The translations under genes and the position numbers were made by a program. Positions 1 to 11,332 of a stretch of 64,000 bases of DNA are shown here, in pieces (the first letter of the stretch is position 1; the number at the start of each line of letters is the position of its first letter). This DNA comes from Pseudomonas rhodesiae (GTDB taxonomy: Bacteria > Pseudomonadota > Gammaproteobacteria > Pseudomonadales > Pseudomonadaceae). Below the pieces are notes generated by a model. The model ran no database searches. It saw nothing but the letters and a program-made list of their open reading frames with translations, and had not been told where the DNA came from. The stretch lies in NCBI RefSeq assembly GCF_007858255.1, contig NZ_VFEU01000002.1, positions 452,179 through 516,178 on the forward strand, in the 5' to 3' direction.

Positions 1-198
1 GGCCATTAAGTCGTTGTCGGACACCACCGGCAAGGCTTCCCACGGAGTATTCACGTAGGTGGCGACGGCGTGAGGTTTGACGGTTTCATCTTTGCCGACT
101 TCTTTGCCTGTGTCCTTGCCAGCGTCGCAGCCGGCCAGCAGCGCGATGAGTAGAGCCCACGCCAGACGGCGGCTCCAGGGTTTCAATGTGATAGTCAT
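1..198 (-). CDS. mltA: Membrane-bound lytic murein transglycosylase A, N-terminal part (runs off window)
   Basis: Only the first 66 codons are present; the rest lies left of base 1. The start is the ATG read leftward from 198. The N-terminus has basic residues, a short hydrophobic stretch and the lipobox-like LLAGC, so the product should be a lipoprotein. After a charged linker comes a segment like HAVATYVNTPWEALP followed by VSDNDLMA, which resembles the beginning of the mature part of Pseudomonas MltA, an outer-membrane enzyme that cleaves peptidoglycan to 1,6-anhydromuropeptides. The catalytic domain is not in the window, so the name rests on the N-terminal pattern only. Confidence 0.6.
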   Translation of the reverse strand, partial: MTITLKPWSRRLAWALLIALLAGCDAGKDTGKEVGKDETVKPHAVATYVNTPWEALPVVSDNDLMA

Positions 199-326
199 CC
201 AAGCAATTCCTGAAGCGATCACCCACGCCGAAGCGGCGCTGGGCAACCCTTATTATTAATAGGGCTATTGGTCTTTGCGGACGGGGCGAGGATACTGGCC
301 GCCGTTTCCGTGACCTTGAAGCCATC

Positions 327-776
327 ATGACTTTTAAAAGACTGACTGTTGTATTGCTGGCCTGCCTGACTTTGTCCGCCTGTGGCGGAGTGGATCCGAA
401 TTCGCCTCTGGGTCAGCGCAAGGCGATCTTCAAACAGATGCTCAAGACCAGCGAAGACCTGGGCGGCATGTTGCGTGGGCGTATCCCGTTCGATGGCGCG
501 AAGTTCGCCGAAGGCGCGGCCAAACTCGATACGTTGGCCCACGAACCGTGGCAGCACTTTCCGAGCGTGCGTGAAGAAGATCACACCAGCGCCAAGGACG
601 ACGTGTGGCAAAAGCAGGCGCAGTTCCAGCAACTGGCGCGCGACCTGGAAGCGGCCACCGGTGAATTGGTGATCGCCAGCCAGGTTCAGCCTTACAAGGC
701 CAACAACCTCGGGCCTGCGGTGCAGAAAGTCGAAGATGCCTGCAGTGCCTGCCATAAACAGTTCCGGGACCATTGA
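327..776 (+). CDS. Cytochrome c class II-type lipoprotein (c556/c' family)
   Basis: A 149-residue protein with a hydrophobic signal ending in the lipobox LSAC near residue 19, so it is probably exported and lipid-anchored. The C-terminus carries a single haem-attachment motif CSACH (near residue 140), with the invariant lysine-rich tail typical of four-helix class II cytochromes c. Length and the C-terminal haem position fit the c556/c' group, whose members shuttle electrons or bind small gases in the periplasm; the partner is unknown. It is transcribed divergently from mltA with about 130 bp between them and converges on the DUF1090 gene, whose stop lies 6 bp away. Confidence 0.8.
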   Translation: MTFKRLTVVLLACLTLSACGGVDPNSPLGQRKAIFKQMLKTSEDLGGMLRGRIPFDGAKFAEGAAKLDTLAHEPWQHFPSVREEDHTSAKDDVWQKQAQFQQLARDLEAATGELVIASQVQPYKANNLGPAVQKVEDACSACHKQFRDH

Positions 777-782
777 TCGGTA

Positions 783-1178
783 TTACTGGTCGAGTTCTTC
801 CACTGCGTTCTGCAACTCTTTGCGTGACTCGGCCAGCTTGTCTTTGCGCTTGTTGATCTTGTCTGGGTCGCCCTTTTTCATGGCCTTGTCGAGGTCGGCC
901 TGACGACGGCTGACTTCATGCTTGGCGTCGAGCACCTTGTTCTCCCGCTCTTTTTTCAGGGTGGCGTCGTTGCAATGGGCGGTGACTTCGCTCAGGGCTT
1001 TTTCCAGGCCGGCTTGCTGTTCGCTGTTGCCGTGGGCCTTGGCTTGCTCGATCTGGGTGCTGATGGCTTGGCGCTTGGCGGCGCAGCCGGTGAGGGGTTC
1101 TGCATCATCGGCCGCCAGCAACGGCGTGGTCATCAGGCTTGCGACAATCGATAAGGCAAATGGGGCTAAACATTTCAT
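783..1178 (-). CDS. DUF1090 (YqjC-like) periplasmic protein
   Basis: A 131-residue protein with a cleavable signal peptide (hydrophobic segment ending PLLAADDAEP). The mature part has two conserved cysteines about 36 residues apart (TGCAAKR and AHCNDA), followed by a long charged helix rich in Lys, Glu and Asp. This is the DUF1090 pattern: short secreted coiled-coil proteins of unknown function found in proteobacteria. It ends close to the convergent cytochrome gene and starts about 225 bp downstream of ligB's end. A shorter relative lies on the other side of ligB (3005-3355). Confidence 0.8.
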   Translation of the reverse strand: MKCLAPFALSIVASLMTTPLLAADDAEPLTGCAAKRQAISTQIEQAKAHGNSEQQAGLEKALSEVTAHCNDATLKKERENKVLDAKHEVSRRQADLDKAMKKGDPDKINKRKDKLAESRKELQNAVEELDQ

Positions 1179-1244
1179 AGGGAACTCCTGGATCGCAAAT
1201 GGCAGGATGAATTCTGCCGACTGTTAAAGCGGTGTCTGGCGGGT

Positions 1245-2939
<1,695 letters not shown>

Positions 2940-2960
2940 CTAAATGATCGGTTTGCCCAC

Positions 2961-2989
2961 AAAAAAGCCCCGACAGTGCGGGGCTTTTT
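2961..2989 (-). terminator. Rho-independent terminator
   Basis: Six-base-pair stem GCCCCG/CGGGGC (2967-2972 with 2979-2984) and a six-base loop. Leftward it is followed by a run of six T (A at 2961-2966); rightward it also has five T, so it is potentially bidirectional. It lies just after the stop of the small secreted-protein gene at 3005 and before ligB. Confidence 0.8.
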
Positions 2990-3004
2990 ACCGGGTGTTT
3001 CTGT

Positions 3005-3355
3005 TTACTTGAACAGACCGCCCAGGGCTTTCACTGCATCGTTCTTATCCGCTTTGGCCGCCTGGTTTTGCTGCTTGGCGTCGGCCTTGGCCTGGGACTC
3101 AGCCAATTTGTTGCAACCTTTGTTGACCTGTTCCAGCGCGGCTTCAAACGCACGCACTTTCAACACGTCGTTCTGGGCGTTGGCCGCATCGATCTTGGCC
3201 TGCAGGTCGTTGGCTTGCTTCTGGCAGTCGCCGGCATTGCCGCCACCTGTATGTGCGCCCAGGACGCTGCTCAGTGCGCTCAGATCGGCGGTGTGGGCCG
3301 GCAGGGCGAACAAGCTGAGCAGAAGGGCGGCGGGGGCGAGCGTGGAGATGCGCAT
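3005..3355 (-). CDS. Small secreted protein, DUF1090-like in its first half
   Basis: A 116-residue protein with a clear signal peptide (MRISTLAPAALLLSLFALPA, then HTADL). The ATG at 3355 is chosen because it begins this signal; an in-frame upstream start would add an unlikely leader. The mature region has CQKQANDLQAKI and, 36 residues on, a second cysteine in ALEQVNKGC, matching the cysteine spacing of DUF1090 proteins. The tail is short and rich in Ala, Lys, Gln and Asp. It may be a shortened paralogue of the DUF1090 protein at 783-1178 on the other side of ligB. Function is unknown. Confidence 0.7.
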   Translation of the reverse strand: MRISTLAPAALLLSLFALPAHTADLSALSSVLGAHTGGGNAGDCQKQANDLQAKIDAANAQNDVLKVRAFEAALEQVNKGCNKLAESQAKADAKQQNQAAKADKNDAVKALGGLFK

Positions 3356-3521
3356 GAAAAACCTCAATGTTCGATTGCCGCGCCGGGTGATCCCGGACTG
3401 GCGCAAGGCAATATCCAAATAGGGTGGGTGCCCGAGAGGGCGCGGATTCTAGAGAGCCATTATTTTGCCTGCAAGGTTGGGAGCCAAAAAATGTGAACGC
3501 CCGCCCGATTCATCGGGCAAT

Positions 3522-3556
3522 AAAAAGCCCTGCCGGGCGGACCGGGCAGGGCTGTT
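3522..3556 (-). terminator. Rho-independent terminator of metK
   Basis: Eight-base-pair stem GCCCTGCC/GGCAGGGC (3527-3534 with 3545-3552). Read leftward it is followed by five T (A at 3522-3526). It sits 15 bases beyond the metK stop. Confidence 0.85.
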
Positions 3557-3571
3557 TGAGTAGCGCGACTG

Positions 3572-4762
3572 TTACAGGCCGGCGGCGGTACGCAGGTCGT
3601 TGGCGCGGTCGGTTTTTTCCCAGGTGAAGGTGGTGAAGGTGTCATCGCCGACAGTCTTCTGCTCAGGCGTACGACCGAAGTGGCCGTAGGCTGCGGTCTC
3701 CTGGTACATCGGGTGCAGCAGGTCAAGCATGGTGGTGATCGCGTAGGGGCGCAGGTCGAAGACTTCACGCACCAGTTTGACGATCTTGTCATCGCTGATC
3801 TTGCCGGTGCCGAAGGTATTCAGCGAGATCGACGTAGGCTGAGCCACGCCGATAGCGTAGGAAACCTGAATTTCGCAACGTTCGGCCAGGCCGGCGGCCA
3901 CGATGTTCTTGGCTACGTAACGACCGGCGTAGGCGGCCGAACGGTCCACTTTGGACGGGTCTTTGCCGGAGAACGCACCACCGCCGTGGCGGGCCATGCC
4001 GCCGTAGCTGTCGACGATGATCTTGCGACCGGTCAGGCCGCAGTCGCCCACTGGGCCGCCGATGATGAACTGGCCAGTCGGGTTGATATGGAACTGGGTG
4101 TCCTTGCTCAGCAGTTCGGCCGGCAGTACGTGTTTGACGATCAGTTCCATCACGCCTTCGCGCAGGTCGGCGTAGGACACATCCGGGTTGTGCTGAGTCG
4201 ACAGCACCACCGCGTCGATGCCGACGACTTTGCCGCCTTCGTAACGGCAGGTTACCTGGGACTTGGCGTCCGGACGCAGCCACGGCAGCAGGCCGGATTT
4301 ACGGGCTTCGGCCTGGCGCTTGACCAACTGGTGGGAGAAGGTGATCGGGGCCGGCATCAGCACGTCGGTTTCGTTGCTGGCGTAGCCGAACATCAGGCCC
4401 TGGTCGCCTGCGCCTTGGTCTTCCGGTTTGGCGCGGTCGACACCCTGGTTGATGTCGGGCGACTGCTTGCCAATGATGTTCATCACGCCGCAGGTGGCGC
4501 CGTCGAAGCCGACGTCGGAGCTGTTGTAGCCGATGTCGGTGATCACGTCGCGGACCAGTTGCTCCAGGTCGACCCAGGCGGAGGTGGTCACTTCGCCGGC
4601 GATGATCGCTACACCGGTTTTCACCAGGGTCTCGCACGCCACGCGGGCGAACTTGTCTTCAGCGATGATGGCGTCCAGCACCGCATCAGAAATCTGGTCG
4701 GCGATTTTGTCCGGATGCCCTTCAGACACGGACTCGGAGGTGAAAAGGGAGTATTCGCTCAT
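3572..4762 (-). CDS. metK: S-adenosylmethionine synthetase
   Basis: A 396-residue cytosolic enzyme that makes SAM from methionine and ATP. The sequence begins [20 protein letters not shown] and carries family signatures [16 protein letters not shown] near the start and [16 protein letters not shown] around residue 260. The start at 4762 is preferred over a frame extending to 4843 because it begins the conserved N-terminus and has an AGGAAA ribosome site nine bases upstream. It follows the ArsR-methyltransferase gene by 19 bases on the same strand, so the two are probably co-transcribed and the regulator may sense the SAM state. Confidence 0.97.
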   Translation of the reverse strand: MSEYSLFTSESVSEGHPDKIADQISDAVLDAIIAEDKFARVACETLVKTGVAIIAGEVTTSAWVDLEQLVRDVITDIGYNSSDVGFDGATCGVMNIIGKQSPDINQGVDRAKPEDQGAGDQGLMFGYASNETDVLMPAPITFSHQLVKRQAEARKSGLLPWLRPDAKSQVTCRYEGGKVVGIDAVVLSTQHNPDVSYADLREGVMELIVKHVLPAELLSKDTQFHINPTGQFIIGGPVGDCGLTGRKIIVDSYGGMARHGGGAFSGKDPSKVDRSAAYAGRYVAKNIVAAGLAERCEIQVSYAIGVAQPTSISLNTFGTGKISDDKIVKLVREVFDLRPYAITTMLDLLHPMYQETAAYGHFGRTPEQKTVGDDTFTTFTWEKTDRANDLRTAAGL

Positions 4763-4781
4763 CTCGATGTTTTCCTGATAT

Positions 4782-5777
4782 TTACCGATGGTGAGTGTCG
4801 CCAGCCGGTCGCTGAAAGTGGCGGACCTGGATCTGGAAACCATTACGTAAACCTACATAGAGGCTTTCCCCGGGAACGAGTCCCGCAGCGGTGGCCCAAC
4901 GGGCCAGATCGTCCTGTTCAAAACCCAACCAGAGATCACCGCAGGCCTCCCTGGCCCAACTCTGGTTGTGGCTGCATAAATCCGTCACCAGCAGGCTGCC
5001 GCCGGGGTGCAGTAACCCGGCCATTTGCTTGAGGGCGTCGGCGGGGGCGGCGAAATGGTGCAAGACCATGTTCAGCACCACGCAGTCGGCCCGCAGGCTG
5101 CTGTCTTTCAAGGCGTCGGCCAACTGCAGGTTGACGTTGCCCAAGGCTTCTCGCTCGCAGAGCTGGCGCGCCAGCTCCAGCATTGCCGGGCTGTTGTCCA
5201 GCGCCGTGACTTGCTGAAAGCGGCGTGCCAGCTCCGGCAGAAAACCGCCGTCGCCGGGGCCGACTTCCAGTGCCGTGGCCTCTTCACTGAAGCTCAGCTT
5301 GTCCAACAACGCCAGCACGCTGTCACGGTACTGCGGTAAACCGGCAATCAAATCCTGCTGGGCGCGAAACTTCTCGGCGACCCGTGCGAAAAAGTCCTGA
5401 CTGGCCGCGGCACGTTGCCCGTGGACCTGGCCGATACGTGCCTGGACATCGTTCGGCAGGCTCAGGTTGTCCACTTCCTCCAGCAGGGCGGCGTGCAGCT
5501 TGCCGCCGAGCAGGTCGGTGTGGGGCAGGGCGCGGCGGTAAAAAATCGCATTGCCTTCGCGGCGGGTGGCGACCAATTCGGCCTGGGACAGCACCTTTAA
5601 GTGATGGCTCATGCCTGATTGGCCGATGGCGAAAATCTGCGCCAGCTCCAGCACCCCGAAAGAATCGTTGGTCAGGGCCCGTAAAACGTTCAGGCGCAAG
5701 GGGTCGCCGGCGGCTTTGCACAAAGCGGCCAGCTCTTCACCATCGTCGGGACGCAGGGAGGGCACAGATAGGTTCAT
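4782..5777 (-). CDS. ArsR-type HTH fused to a SAM-dependent methyltransferase domain (SahR-like regulator)
   Basis: A 331-residue two-domain protein. Residues about 10-100 form an ArsR/SmtB winged helix ([12 protein letters not shown], then [21 protein letters not shown]). They lack an obvious cysteine-rich metal site. Residues about 145-320 form a Rossmann methyltransferase domain with motif [16 protein letters not shown], then [12 protein letters not shown] and [13 protein letters not shown]. This architecture matches the SahR-type regulators described for methionine/SAM-cycle control in proteobacteria, where the methyltransferase fold is thought to bind SAM or SAH as ligand. The position directly upstream of metK, and a 26-bp palindrome 41 bases before its start, support that role; ligand and targets are inferred. 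Confidence 0.82.
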   Translation of the reverse strand: MNLSVPSLRPDDGEELAALCKAAGDPLRLNVLRALTNDSFGVLELAQIFAIGQSGMSHHLKVLSQAELVATRREGNAIFYRRALPHTDLLGGKLHAALLEEVDNLSLPNDVQARIGQVHGQRAAASQDFFARVAEKFRAQQDLIAGLPQYRDSVLALLDKLSFSEEATALEVGPGDGGFLPELARRFQQVTALDNSPAMLELARQLCEREALGNVNLQLADALKDSSLRADCVVLNMVLHHFAAPADALKQMAGLLHPGGSLLVTDLCSHNQSWAREACGDLWLGFEQDDLARWATAAGLVPGESLYVGLRNGFQIQVRHFQRPAGDTHHR

Positions 5778-5817
5778 AAGGCCAGCAGTCTAGTGGTGGG
5801 GCAGGGCGCTCGCAAGG

Positions 5818-5843
5818 TCAATATCAAAAAGTTTTGATATTGA
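5818..5843. promoter_or_regulatory. Perfect 26-bp palindrome, candidate operator of the ArsR-methyltransferase regulator
   Basis: Two 12-base arms, TCAATATCAAAA and TTTTGATATTGA, separated by AG, in the gap between the regulator (start 5777) and tktA (start 6035). Length, symmetry and position fit the binding site of a dimeric ArsR-family protein; autoregulation of the regulator-metK operon is the simplest reading. Confidence 0.65.
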
Positions 5844-5897
5844 TCGATAAGTGGCGGTTATAAGCAGTCGCTATAACCTTTAGACGAACACGTGAAA

Positions 5898-5926
5898 GGT
5901 TTGCGCAGACGATTACCGCGCAAACC
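5898..5926. repeat. Inverted repeat in the tktA leader region
   Basis: Nine-base arms GGTTTGCGC and GCGCAAACC with an 11-base loop, about 110 bases before tktA. No T run follows on either side, so it is not a standard terminator; it could be a leader hairpin or an operator. Confidence 0.45.
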
Positions 5927-6034
5927 ACAGGAAAAACCGCCTCAAGTGACTATCTGTCATTGCCCGCAGGCGGTGGCTGAGGGAAAATGCCGGTCCTTTT
6001 TTCCGTTTCTTTCTATATCCGCAGGAGAACAGCG

Positions 6035-8032
6035 ATGCCCAGCCGTCGTGAGCGTGCCAACGCCATTCGTGCCCTCAGCATGGATGCCGTGCAAAAAGCC
6101 AACAGCGGCCATCCCGGTGCCCCGATGGGCATGGCGGATATCGCCGAAGTGCTTTGGCGTGACTACCTGAAACACAACCCGAGCAACCCATCGTTCGCCG
6201 ACCGTGACCGCTTCGTGCTGTCCAACGGCCATGGCTCGATGCTGATCTATTCGCTGCTGCACCTGACCGGCTACGACGTCACCATCGACGACCTCAAAAG
6301 CTTCCGCCAGCTGCACAGCCGCACGCCGGGCCACCCGGAATTCGGCTACACCCCAGGCGTCGAGACCACCACCGGGCCGCTGGGCCAAGGCCTGGCCAAC
6401 GCCGTGGGTTTCGCCCTGGCTGAAAAAGTGCTGGGCGCGCAGTTCAACCGCCCTGGCCACGACATCGTCGATCACCACACCTATGTGTTCCTGGGTGATG
6501 GCTGCATGATGGAAGGCATTTCCCACGAAGTCGCGTCCCTGGCCGGCACCCTGGGCCTGGGCAAGCTGATCGCCTTCTACGATGACAACGGCATCTCCAT
6601 CGACGGCGAAGTCGAAGGCTGGTTCACCGATGACACCCCGAAGCGTTTCGAAGCCTACAACTGGCAGGTGATCCGCAACGTCGACGGTCACGACCCGGAA
6701 GAAATCAAAACCGCGATCGACACCGCCCGCAAGAGCGCGCAGCCGACCCTCATCTGCTGCAAGACCACCATCGGTTTCGGCTCGCCGAACAAGCAAGGCA
6801 AGGAAGACTGCCACGGCGCTCCACTGGGTGACGCGGAAATCGCCCTGACCCGCGAAGCGCTGAAGTGGAACCACGGCCCGTTCGAAATCCCGGCTGACAT
6901 CTACGCCGAATGGGATGCCAAGGAAAAAGGCCTGGCCACCGAAGCCGAGTGGGACCAGCGCTTCGCTGCCTACTCCGCCGAATTCCCGGAACTGGCCAAC
7001 GAGCTGGTCCGACGCCTGGCCGGTGATCTGCCTGCTGACTTCTCGGAGAAAGCCTCGGCCTACATCGCCGAAGTTGCGGCCAAGGGCGAGACCATCGCCA
7101 GCCGTAAAGCCAGCCAGAACACCCTGAACGCCTTTGGCCCGCTGCTGCCTGAGTTCCTCGGTGGTTCGGCCGACCTGGCCGGGTCCAACCTGACCCTGTG
7201 GAAAGGCTGCAAAGGTGTCACGGCCGAAGACGCCAGCGGCAACTACATGTACTACGGCGTGCGCGAGTTCGGCATGAGCGCCATCATGAACGGCGTGTCC
7301 TTGCACGGTGGTCTGGTGCCTTACGGCGCAACCTTCCTGATGTTCATGGAATACGCCCGCAACGCCGTGCGCATGGCCGCGCTGATGAAGAAGCGCGTCA
7401 TCCATGTGTACACCCACGACTCCATCGGTCTGGGCGAAGACGGCCCGACGCACCAGCCGGTCGAACAACTGACCAGCCTGCGTACCACGCCGAACCTGGA
7501 TTGCTGGCGCCCAGCCGACGCGGTGGAATCCGCCGTGGCCTGGAAGCACGCCATCGAGCGTAAAGACGGTCCTACGGCGCTGATCTTCTCCCGTCAGAAC
7601 CTGCAGCACCAGGCGCGCACCGACGCGCAGATCGCCGACATCAGCCGTGGCGGTTACGTGCTCAAGGACTGCGTGGGCGAGCCGGAGCTGATTCTGATCT
7701 CCACCGGTTCTGAAGTGGGCCTGGCGGTTCAGGCTTACGACAAGCTGACTGAGCAGGGCCGCAACGTGCGCGTTGTATCCATGCCGTGCACCAGCGTGTT
7801 CGAAGCCCAGGACGCCGGCTACAAGCAATCGGTGCTGCCGTTGCAGGTCAGCGCGCGTATCGCCATCGAGGCGGCACACGCCGACTACTGGTACAAATAC
7901 GTGGGCCTGGAAGGCCGCGTGATCGGCATGACCACCTACGGTGAGTCGGCGCCGGCGCCAGCCTTGTTCGAAGAGTTTGGCTTCACCCTGGAAAACATCC
8001 TGGGTCAGGCTGAAGAGCTGCTGGAAGACTAA
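6035..8032 (+). CDS. tktA: Transketolase
   Basis: A 665-residue thiamine-diphosphate enzyme moving two-carbon units between sugar phosphates in the pentose phosphate pathway. It begins [20 protein letters not shown] with an AGGAG ribosome site (6022-6026); an in-frame upstream ATG at 5987 is rejected. Visible signatures are SGHPGAPMG, the ThDP motif beginning GDGCMMEG and ending in DDNGIS, and the transketolase signature around [13 protein letters not shown]. Length is normal. It leads a rightward block with epd, pgk and fba, as in other pseudomonads; the 138-bp gap to epd contains a REPIN. Confidence 0.97.
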   Translation: MPSRRERANAIRALSMDAVQKANSGHPGAPMGMADIAEVLWRDYLKHNPSNPSFADRDRFVLSNGHGSMLIYSLLHLTGYDVTIDDLKSFRQLHSRTPGHPEFGYTPGVETTTGPLGQGLANAVGFALAEKVLGAQFNRPGHDIVDHHTYVFLGDGCMMEGISHEVASLAGTLGLGKLIAFYDDNGISIDGEVEGWFTDDTPKRFEAYNWQVIRNVDGHDPEEIKTAIDTARKSAQPTLICCKTTIGFGSPNKQGKEDCHGAPLGDAEIALTREALKWNHGPFEIPADIYAEWDAKEKGLATEAEWDQRFAAYSAEFPELANELVRRLAGDLPADFSEKASAYIAEVAAKGETIASRKASQNTLNAFGPLLPEFLGGSADLAGSNLTLWKGCKGVTAEDASGNYMYYGVREFGMSAIMNGVSLHGGLVPYGATFLMFMEYARNAVRMAALMKKRVIHVYTHDSIGLGEDGPTHQPVEQLTSLRTTPNLDCWRPADAVESAVAWKHAIERKDGPTALIFSRQNLQHQARTDAQIADISRGGYVLKDCVGEPELILISTGSEVGLAVQAYDKLTEQGRNVRVVSMPCTSVFEAQDAGYKQSVLPLQVSARIAIEAAHADYWYKYVGLEGRVIGMTTYGESAPAPALFEEFGFTLENILGQAEELLED

Positions 8033-8056
8033 GTCAGTCTGCGTTGTCTGTACTGG

Positions 8057-8128
8057 CGCTATCGCGGGCAAGCCCGCTCCTACATTGGATCGCGATCTGA
8101 AGGTGGGAGCGGGCTTGCCCGCGATGGC
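8057..8128. repeat. REPIN, GCGGGC-core subtype
   Basis: Two inverted REP hairpins (cores GCGGGCAAGCCCGC and GCGGGCTTGCCCGC) joined by about 25 bases in the tktA-epd gap. It differs from the GGGGGC-core family that dominates the rest of the window. Confidence 0.85.
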
Positions 8129-8171
8129 GTCGGAACATTCAACACTGAGCGAACTATAGATCGAGAGCCCC

Positions 8172-9227
8172 ATGCCCCAAACGCGTCCCTACAAAGTTGC
8201 ACTCAACGGCTACGGCCGCATTGGTCGTTGCGTCTTGCGTGCTCTGTTCGAGCGAGGGGCGGCAGCCGGGTTCGAGATTGTTGCCATCAATGATCTGGCG
8301 GACATGGCCAGCATCGAATACCTGACACGCTTTGACTCCACCCATGGCCGATTCCCCGGCGAAGTGCGGGTCGACGGCGATTGTCTGCATATCAATGGCA
8401 ACTGCGTGAAAGTCCTGCGCAGTGCCTCCCCCGAGGGCATCGACTGGGCGGCGCTGGACGTCGACCTGGTGTTGGAATGCTCCGGTGCCTATAACACCCG
8501 CGCCGATGGCCAGCGGTTTCTCGATGCCGGCGCGCCGCGTGTGCTGTTTTCCCAGCCGATGGCCAGCGAGGCGGATGTCGACGCCACCATCGTCTATGGC
8601 ATCAACCAGGATTGCCTGACTGGCGATGAGCGGTTGGTGTCCAATGCGTCCTGTACCACCAACTGCAGCGTGCCGTTGTTGCGCCTGCTGGATCAGGCGA
8701 TCGGCCTGGATTATGTGTCGATCACCACGATCCACTCGGCCATGAACGACCAGCCGGTGATCGACGCTTACCACCACGAAGACCTGCGCCGCACGCGGTC
8801 GGCGTTCCAGTCAGTGATTCCGGTGTCTACCGGCCTGGCGCGCGGCATCGAACGCTTGCTGCCGGAACTTGCCGGGCGAATCCAGGCCAAAGCCGTACGT
8901 GTGCCGACGGTGAACGTGTCTTGCCTGGATATCACCATGCAAACCGTCAGCGACACCGATGCCGTGGAGGTCAACCGGATCCTGCGCGAGGCCGCCACCG
9001 GCGGTCCGCTCAAAGGTTTGCTGGCCTACACCGAGTTGCCCCACGCCAGTTGCGATTTCAACCATGACCCGCATTCGGCGATTGTCGATGCCAGCCAGAC
9101 CCGCGTTTCCGGCCCGAGGCTGGTGAACATCTTGGCCTGGTTCGATAACGAATGGGGTTTTGCCAATCGAATGCTGGATGTTGCGGAACATTATCTGCAC
9201 ATCGCCTCTAAACAACCTCAACAGTAA
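8172..9227 (+). CDS. epd: D-erythrose-4-phosphate dehydrogenase
   Basis: A 351-residue NAD-dependent dehydrogenase of the GAPDH superfamily, making 4-phosphoerythronate for pyridoxal phosphate synthesis. The N-terminal Rossmann motif is NGYGRIGR and the catalytic cysteine lies in SNASCTTNC (near residue 160). The C-terminal segment [14 protein letters not shown] is typical. Position between tktA and pgk is the classical arrangement and distinguishes it from glycolytic gap genes, although sequence alone cannot exclude some GAPDH activity. A GAGAG ribosome site precedes the ATG. Confidence 0.92.
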   Translation: MPQTRPYKVALNGYGRIGRCVLRALFERGAAAGFEIVAINDLADMASIEYLTRFDSTHGRFPGEVRVDGDCLHINGNCVKVLRSASPEGIDWAALDVDLVLECSGAYNTRADGQRFLDAGAPRVLFSQPMASEADVDATIVYGINQDCLTGDERLVSNASCTTNCSVPLLRLLDQAIGLDYVSITTIHSAMNDQPVIDAYHHEDLRRTRSAFQSVIPVSTGLARGIERLLPELAGRIQAKAVRVPTVNVSCLDITMQTVSDTDAVEVNRILREAATGGPLKGLLAYTELPHASCDFNHDPHSAIVDASQTRVSGPRLVNILAWFDNEWGFANRMLDVAEHYLHIASKQPQQ

Positions 9228-9244
9228 TTCAGGAACTGCGACCC

Positions 9245-10408
9245 ATGACCGTGTTGAAGATGACCGACCTCGATCTGCAAGGTAAGCGCGTACTGATTCG
9301 CGAAGACCTCAACGTCCCAGTCAAAGACGGTGTTGTCACTAGCGATGCGCGAATCCTGGCCTCGCTGCCGACCATCAAGCTGGCCCTGGAAAAAGGCGCG
9401 GCCGTGATGGTCTGCTCCCATCTGGGTCGTCCGACCGAAGGTGAGTTCTCCGCTGAAAACAGCCTCAAGCCGGTAGCCGATTACCTGAGCAAGGCCCTGG
9501 GCCGTGAAGTGCCGCTGGTGGCTGACTACCTGGGCGGCGTTGACGTGAAGGCCGGCGATATCGTGCTGTTCGAAAACGTGCGCTTCAACAAAGGCGAGAA
9601 AAAGAACAGCGACGAACTGGCCCAGCAATATGCTGCGCTGTGCGATGTGTTCGTCATGGACGCCTTCGGCACCGCTCACCGCGCCGAAGGTTCGACCCAC
9701 GGCGTGGCCAAGTTCGCCAAGGTTGCGGCTGCCGGCCCTCTGTTGGCCGCTGAGCTGGAAGCCCTGGGCAAGGCCCTGGGCGCGCCGGCACAGCCGATGG
9801 CCGCCATCGTGGCGGGCTCCAAGGTGTCCACCAAGTTGGACGTACTTAACAGCCTCAGCCAGATCTGCAATCAGTTGATCGTCGGCGGCGGCATCGCCAA
9901 CACTTTCCTGGCCGCAGCTGGCCACCCGGTGGGCAAGTCCCTGTACGAGCCGGATCTGCTCGACACCGCCCGCGCCATCGCCGCCAAAGTCAGCGTGCCG
10001 TTGCCGGTGGATGTGGTCGTGGCCAAGGAATTCGCCGAAAGCGCCGAAGCTACCGTCAAGCTGATCGCTGACGTAGCCGCCGATGACATGATTCTGGATA
10101 TCGGCCCGCAAACCGCGGCTAACTTCGCTGAGTTGTTGAAGGCCTCCAAGACCATTCTGTGGAACGGTCCGGTCGGCGTGTTCGAGTTCGACCAGTTCGG
10201 CAACGGCACTAAGGTGCTGGCCAAGGCCATCGCCGACAGCTCGGCATTCTCCATTGCCGGTGGCGGCGACACCCTGGCGGCCATCGATAAATATGGCGTG
10301 GCTGACCAAATCTCCTACATTTCTACCGGTGGTGGCGCATTCCTCGAATTCGTCGAAGGCAAAGTGCTGCCGGCCGTTGAAGTGCTGGAAACCCGAGCCA
10401 AGGGTTAA
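9245..10408 (+). CDS. pgk: Phosphoglycerate kinase
   Basis: A 387-residue glycolytic and gluconeogenic kinase interconverting 1,3-bisphosphoglycerate and 3-phosphoglycerate with ADP/ATP. The signature [15 protein letters not shown] is near residue 15, with SHLGRP around residue 59 and the nucleotide-binding glycine-rich [13 protein letters not shown] near the end. It begins 17 bases after epd, so the two are likely co-transcribed. Length is normal for the short bacterial form. Confidence 0.97.
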   Translation: MTVLKMTDLDLQGKRVLIREDLNVPVKDGVVTSDARILASLPTIKLALEKGAAVMVCSHLGRPTEGEFSAENSLKPVADYLSKALGREVPLVADYLGGVDVKAGDIVLFENVRFNKGEKKNSDELAQQYAALCDVFVMDAFGTAHRAEGSTHGVAKFAKVAAAGPLLAAELEALGKALGAPAQPMAAIVAGSKVSTKLDVLNSLSQICNQLIVGGGIANTFLAAAGHPVGKSLYEPDLLDTARAIAAKVSVPLPVDVVVAKEFAESAEATVKLIADVAADDMILDIGPQTAANFAELLKASKTILWNGPVGVFEFDQFGNGTKVLAKAIADSSAFSIAGGGDTLAAIDKYGVADQISYISTGGGAFLEFVEGKVLPAVEVLETRAKG

Positions 10409-10437
10409 GGCTCGTGATCCGGAAAAGGAGCATTCCT

Positions 10438-10665
10438 ATGATCAAGTCATTGGCGCTGGTATTCGCGACGGGCCTGCTGGCCGGCTGCGGCAGCGCGCCC
10501 ACTGCGGCGTCGACGCCCGAACAGCCTGCGGCGCAGCAGAAACAGAGCTGCTACCAGGCTGACTGGCAGGCCGAAACCATGCCGGTGATCAACAAGCGCA
10601 TCGGCAATGAACGGCTGGAGAAATATGACTCCGCGCCCAACGGTCAGGAACAGGGTTGCCCTTGA
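10438..10665 (+). CDS. Small lipoprotein
   Basis: A 75-residue protein with a signal ending in the lipobox LLAGC (cysteine near residue 16), followed by an Ala/Pro/Gln-rich linker and a short C-terminal part with two cysteines (QSCYQADWQ and the terminal QGCP). The ATG at 10438 has AAAGGAG upstream and is preferred to one eight codons earlier. It follows pgk by 29 bases and is followed by a second small lipoprotein. No family is recognised. Confidence 0.7.
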   Translation: MIKSLALVFATGLLAGCGSAPTAASTPEQPAAQQKQSCYQADWQAETMPVINKRIGNERLEKYDSAPNGQEQGCP

Positions 10666-10726
10666 CGGGTCTGATCAACTAACCGACAGCAGTGGCGGCC
10701 TTTGGGTCGCCGTTCGAGGATTGGCA

Positions 10727-11059
10727 ATGAAAGGCGTTTTCGCCCTGGCGGCACTGGCTCTGTTGGCCGGTTGCAGCAACATCAACATGTTCAATAAGGC
10801 AGACCCTGCCGATAAGTGGACCACTTGGACTTGCGACAGCAAGGCCGAGGTCAACTGGCGCTTTGCCAATGCGGCCCGCAGCGAGGTGGATGTGCGCCTC
10901 GGCGGTTCCGACCAGGTCTACCGCCTTAAACAGGAGGTTGCCGCCTCGGGCGTGCTGTACAGCAACGACCAGCTGGCGTTTCACACCAAAGGTGAGGAAG
11001 GCCTGGTTTACTGGGTCGCCACCGACGATTTGATCGGGCGTGGCTGCAAGGCCCAATAA
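10727..11059 (+). CDS. mliC: MliC-like C-type lysozyme inhibitor lipoprotein
   Basis: A 110-residue lipoprotein (lipobox LLAGC, cysteine near residue 16). The mature part fits the MliC/PliC fold: an early cysteine in WTCDSKAEVNW, a central VYRLKQEVAASGVLYSND with the conserved Ser-Gly, then FHTKGEEGLVYW, and a final cysteine in GRGCKAQ. Members block host C-type lysozymes in the periplasm or outer membrane. The ATG at 10727 begins the signal; the frame is open further upstream but without signal features. It lies downstream of pgk and before a REPIN. Confidence 0.72.
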   Translation: MKGVFALAALALLAGCSNINMFNKADPADKWTTWTCDSKAEVNWRFANAARSEVDVRLGGSDQVYRLKQEVAASGVLYSNDQLAFHTKGEEGLVYWVATDDLIGRGCKAQ

Positions 11060-11083
11060 GATTTCAAATTTGGTGATATCCAA

Positions 11084-11173
11084 TGTGGGAGGGGGCTTGC
11101 CCCCGATAGCGGTTTTTCAGCACACCCATGTGCTGGCTGATCCACTGTCATCGGGGGCAAGCCCCCTCCCACA
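11084..11173. repeat. REPIN (GGGGGCTTGCCCCC core)
   Basis: TGTGGGAGGGGGC...GCCCCCTCCCACA: two REP hairpins in opposite orientation about 90 bp apart, with an inner hairpin ACACCCATGTGCTGG between. It lies between mliC and fba. Confidence 0.9.
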
Positions 11174-11332
11174 TTAAATCCGGCTCCAAAGTGGCATATG
11201 TTGTGGGTCGGACACAGCAATAACGATTCAGCATGCCAGGCCCATAACGCCTGGCCTGCAATAACTTGAATAGCAGCCGCCGCTACGGCAGGCTTGCACG
11301 ATTAACGACCCTCGACCGGGAGAGACAACACA

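Noticed and set aside
4763..4843. A SAM-type riboswitch or longer N-terminus before metK
   Set aside because: Only 19 bases separate metK from the upstream gene and no riboswitch core can be seen; the extra codons overlap the regulator gene.
5957..8173. A 738-codon leftward frame
   Set aside because: It is a shadow of tktA in the opposite strand; composition is that of reversed GC-rich codons.
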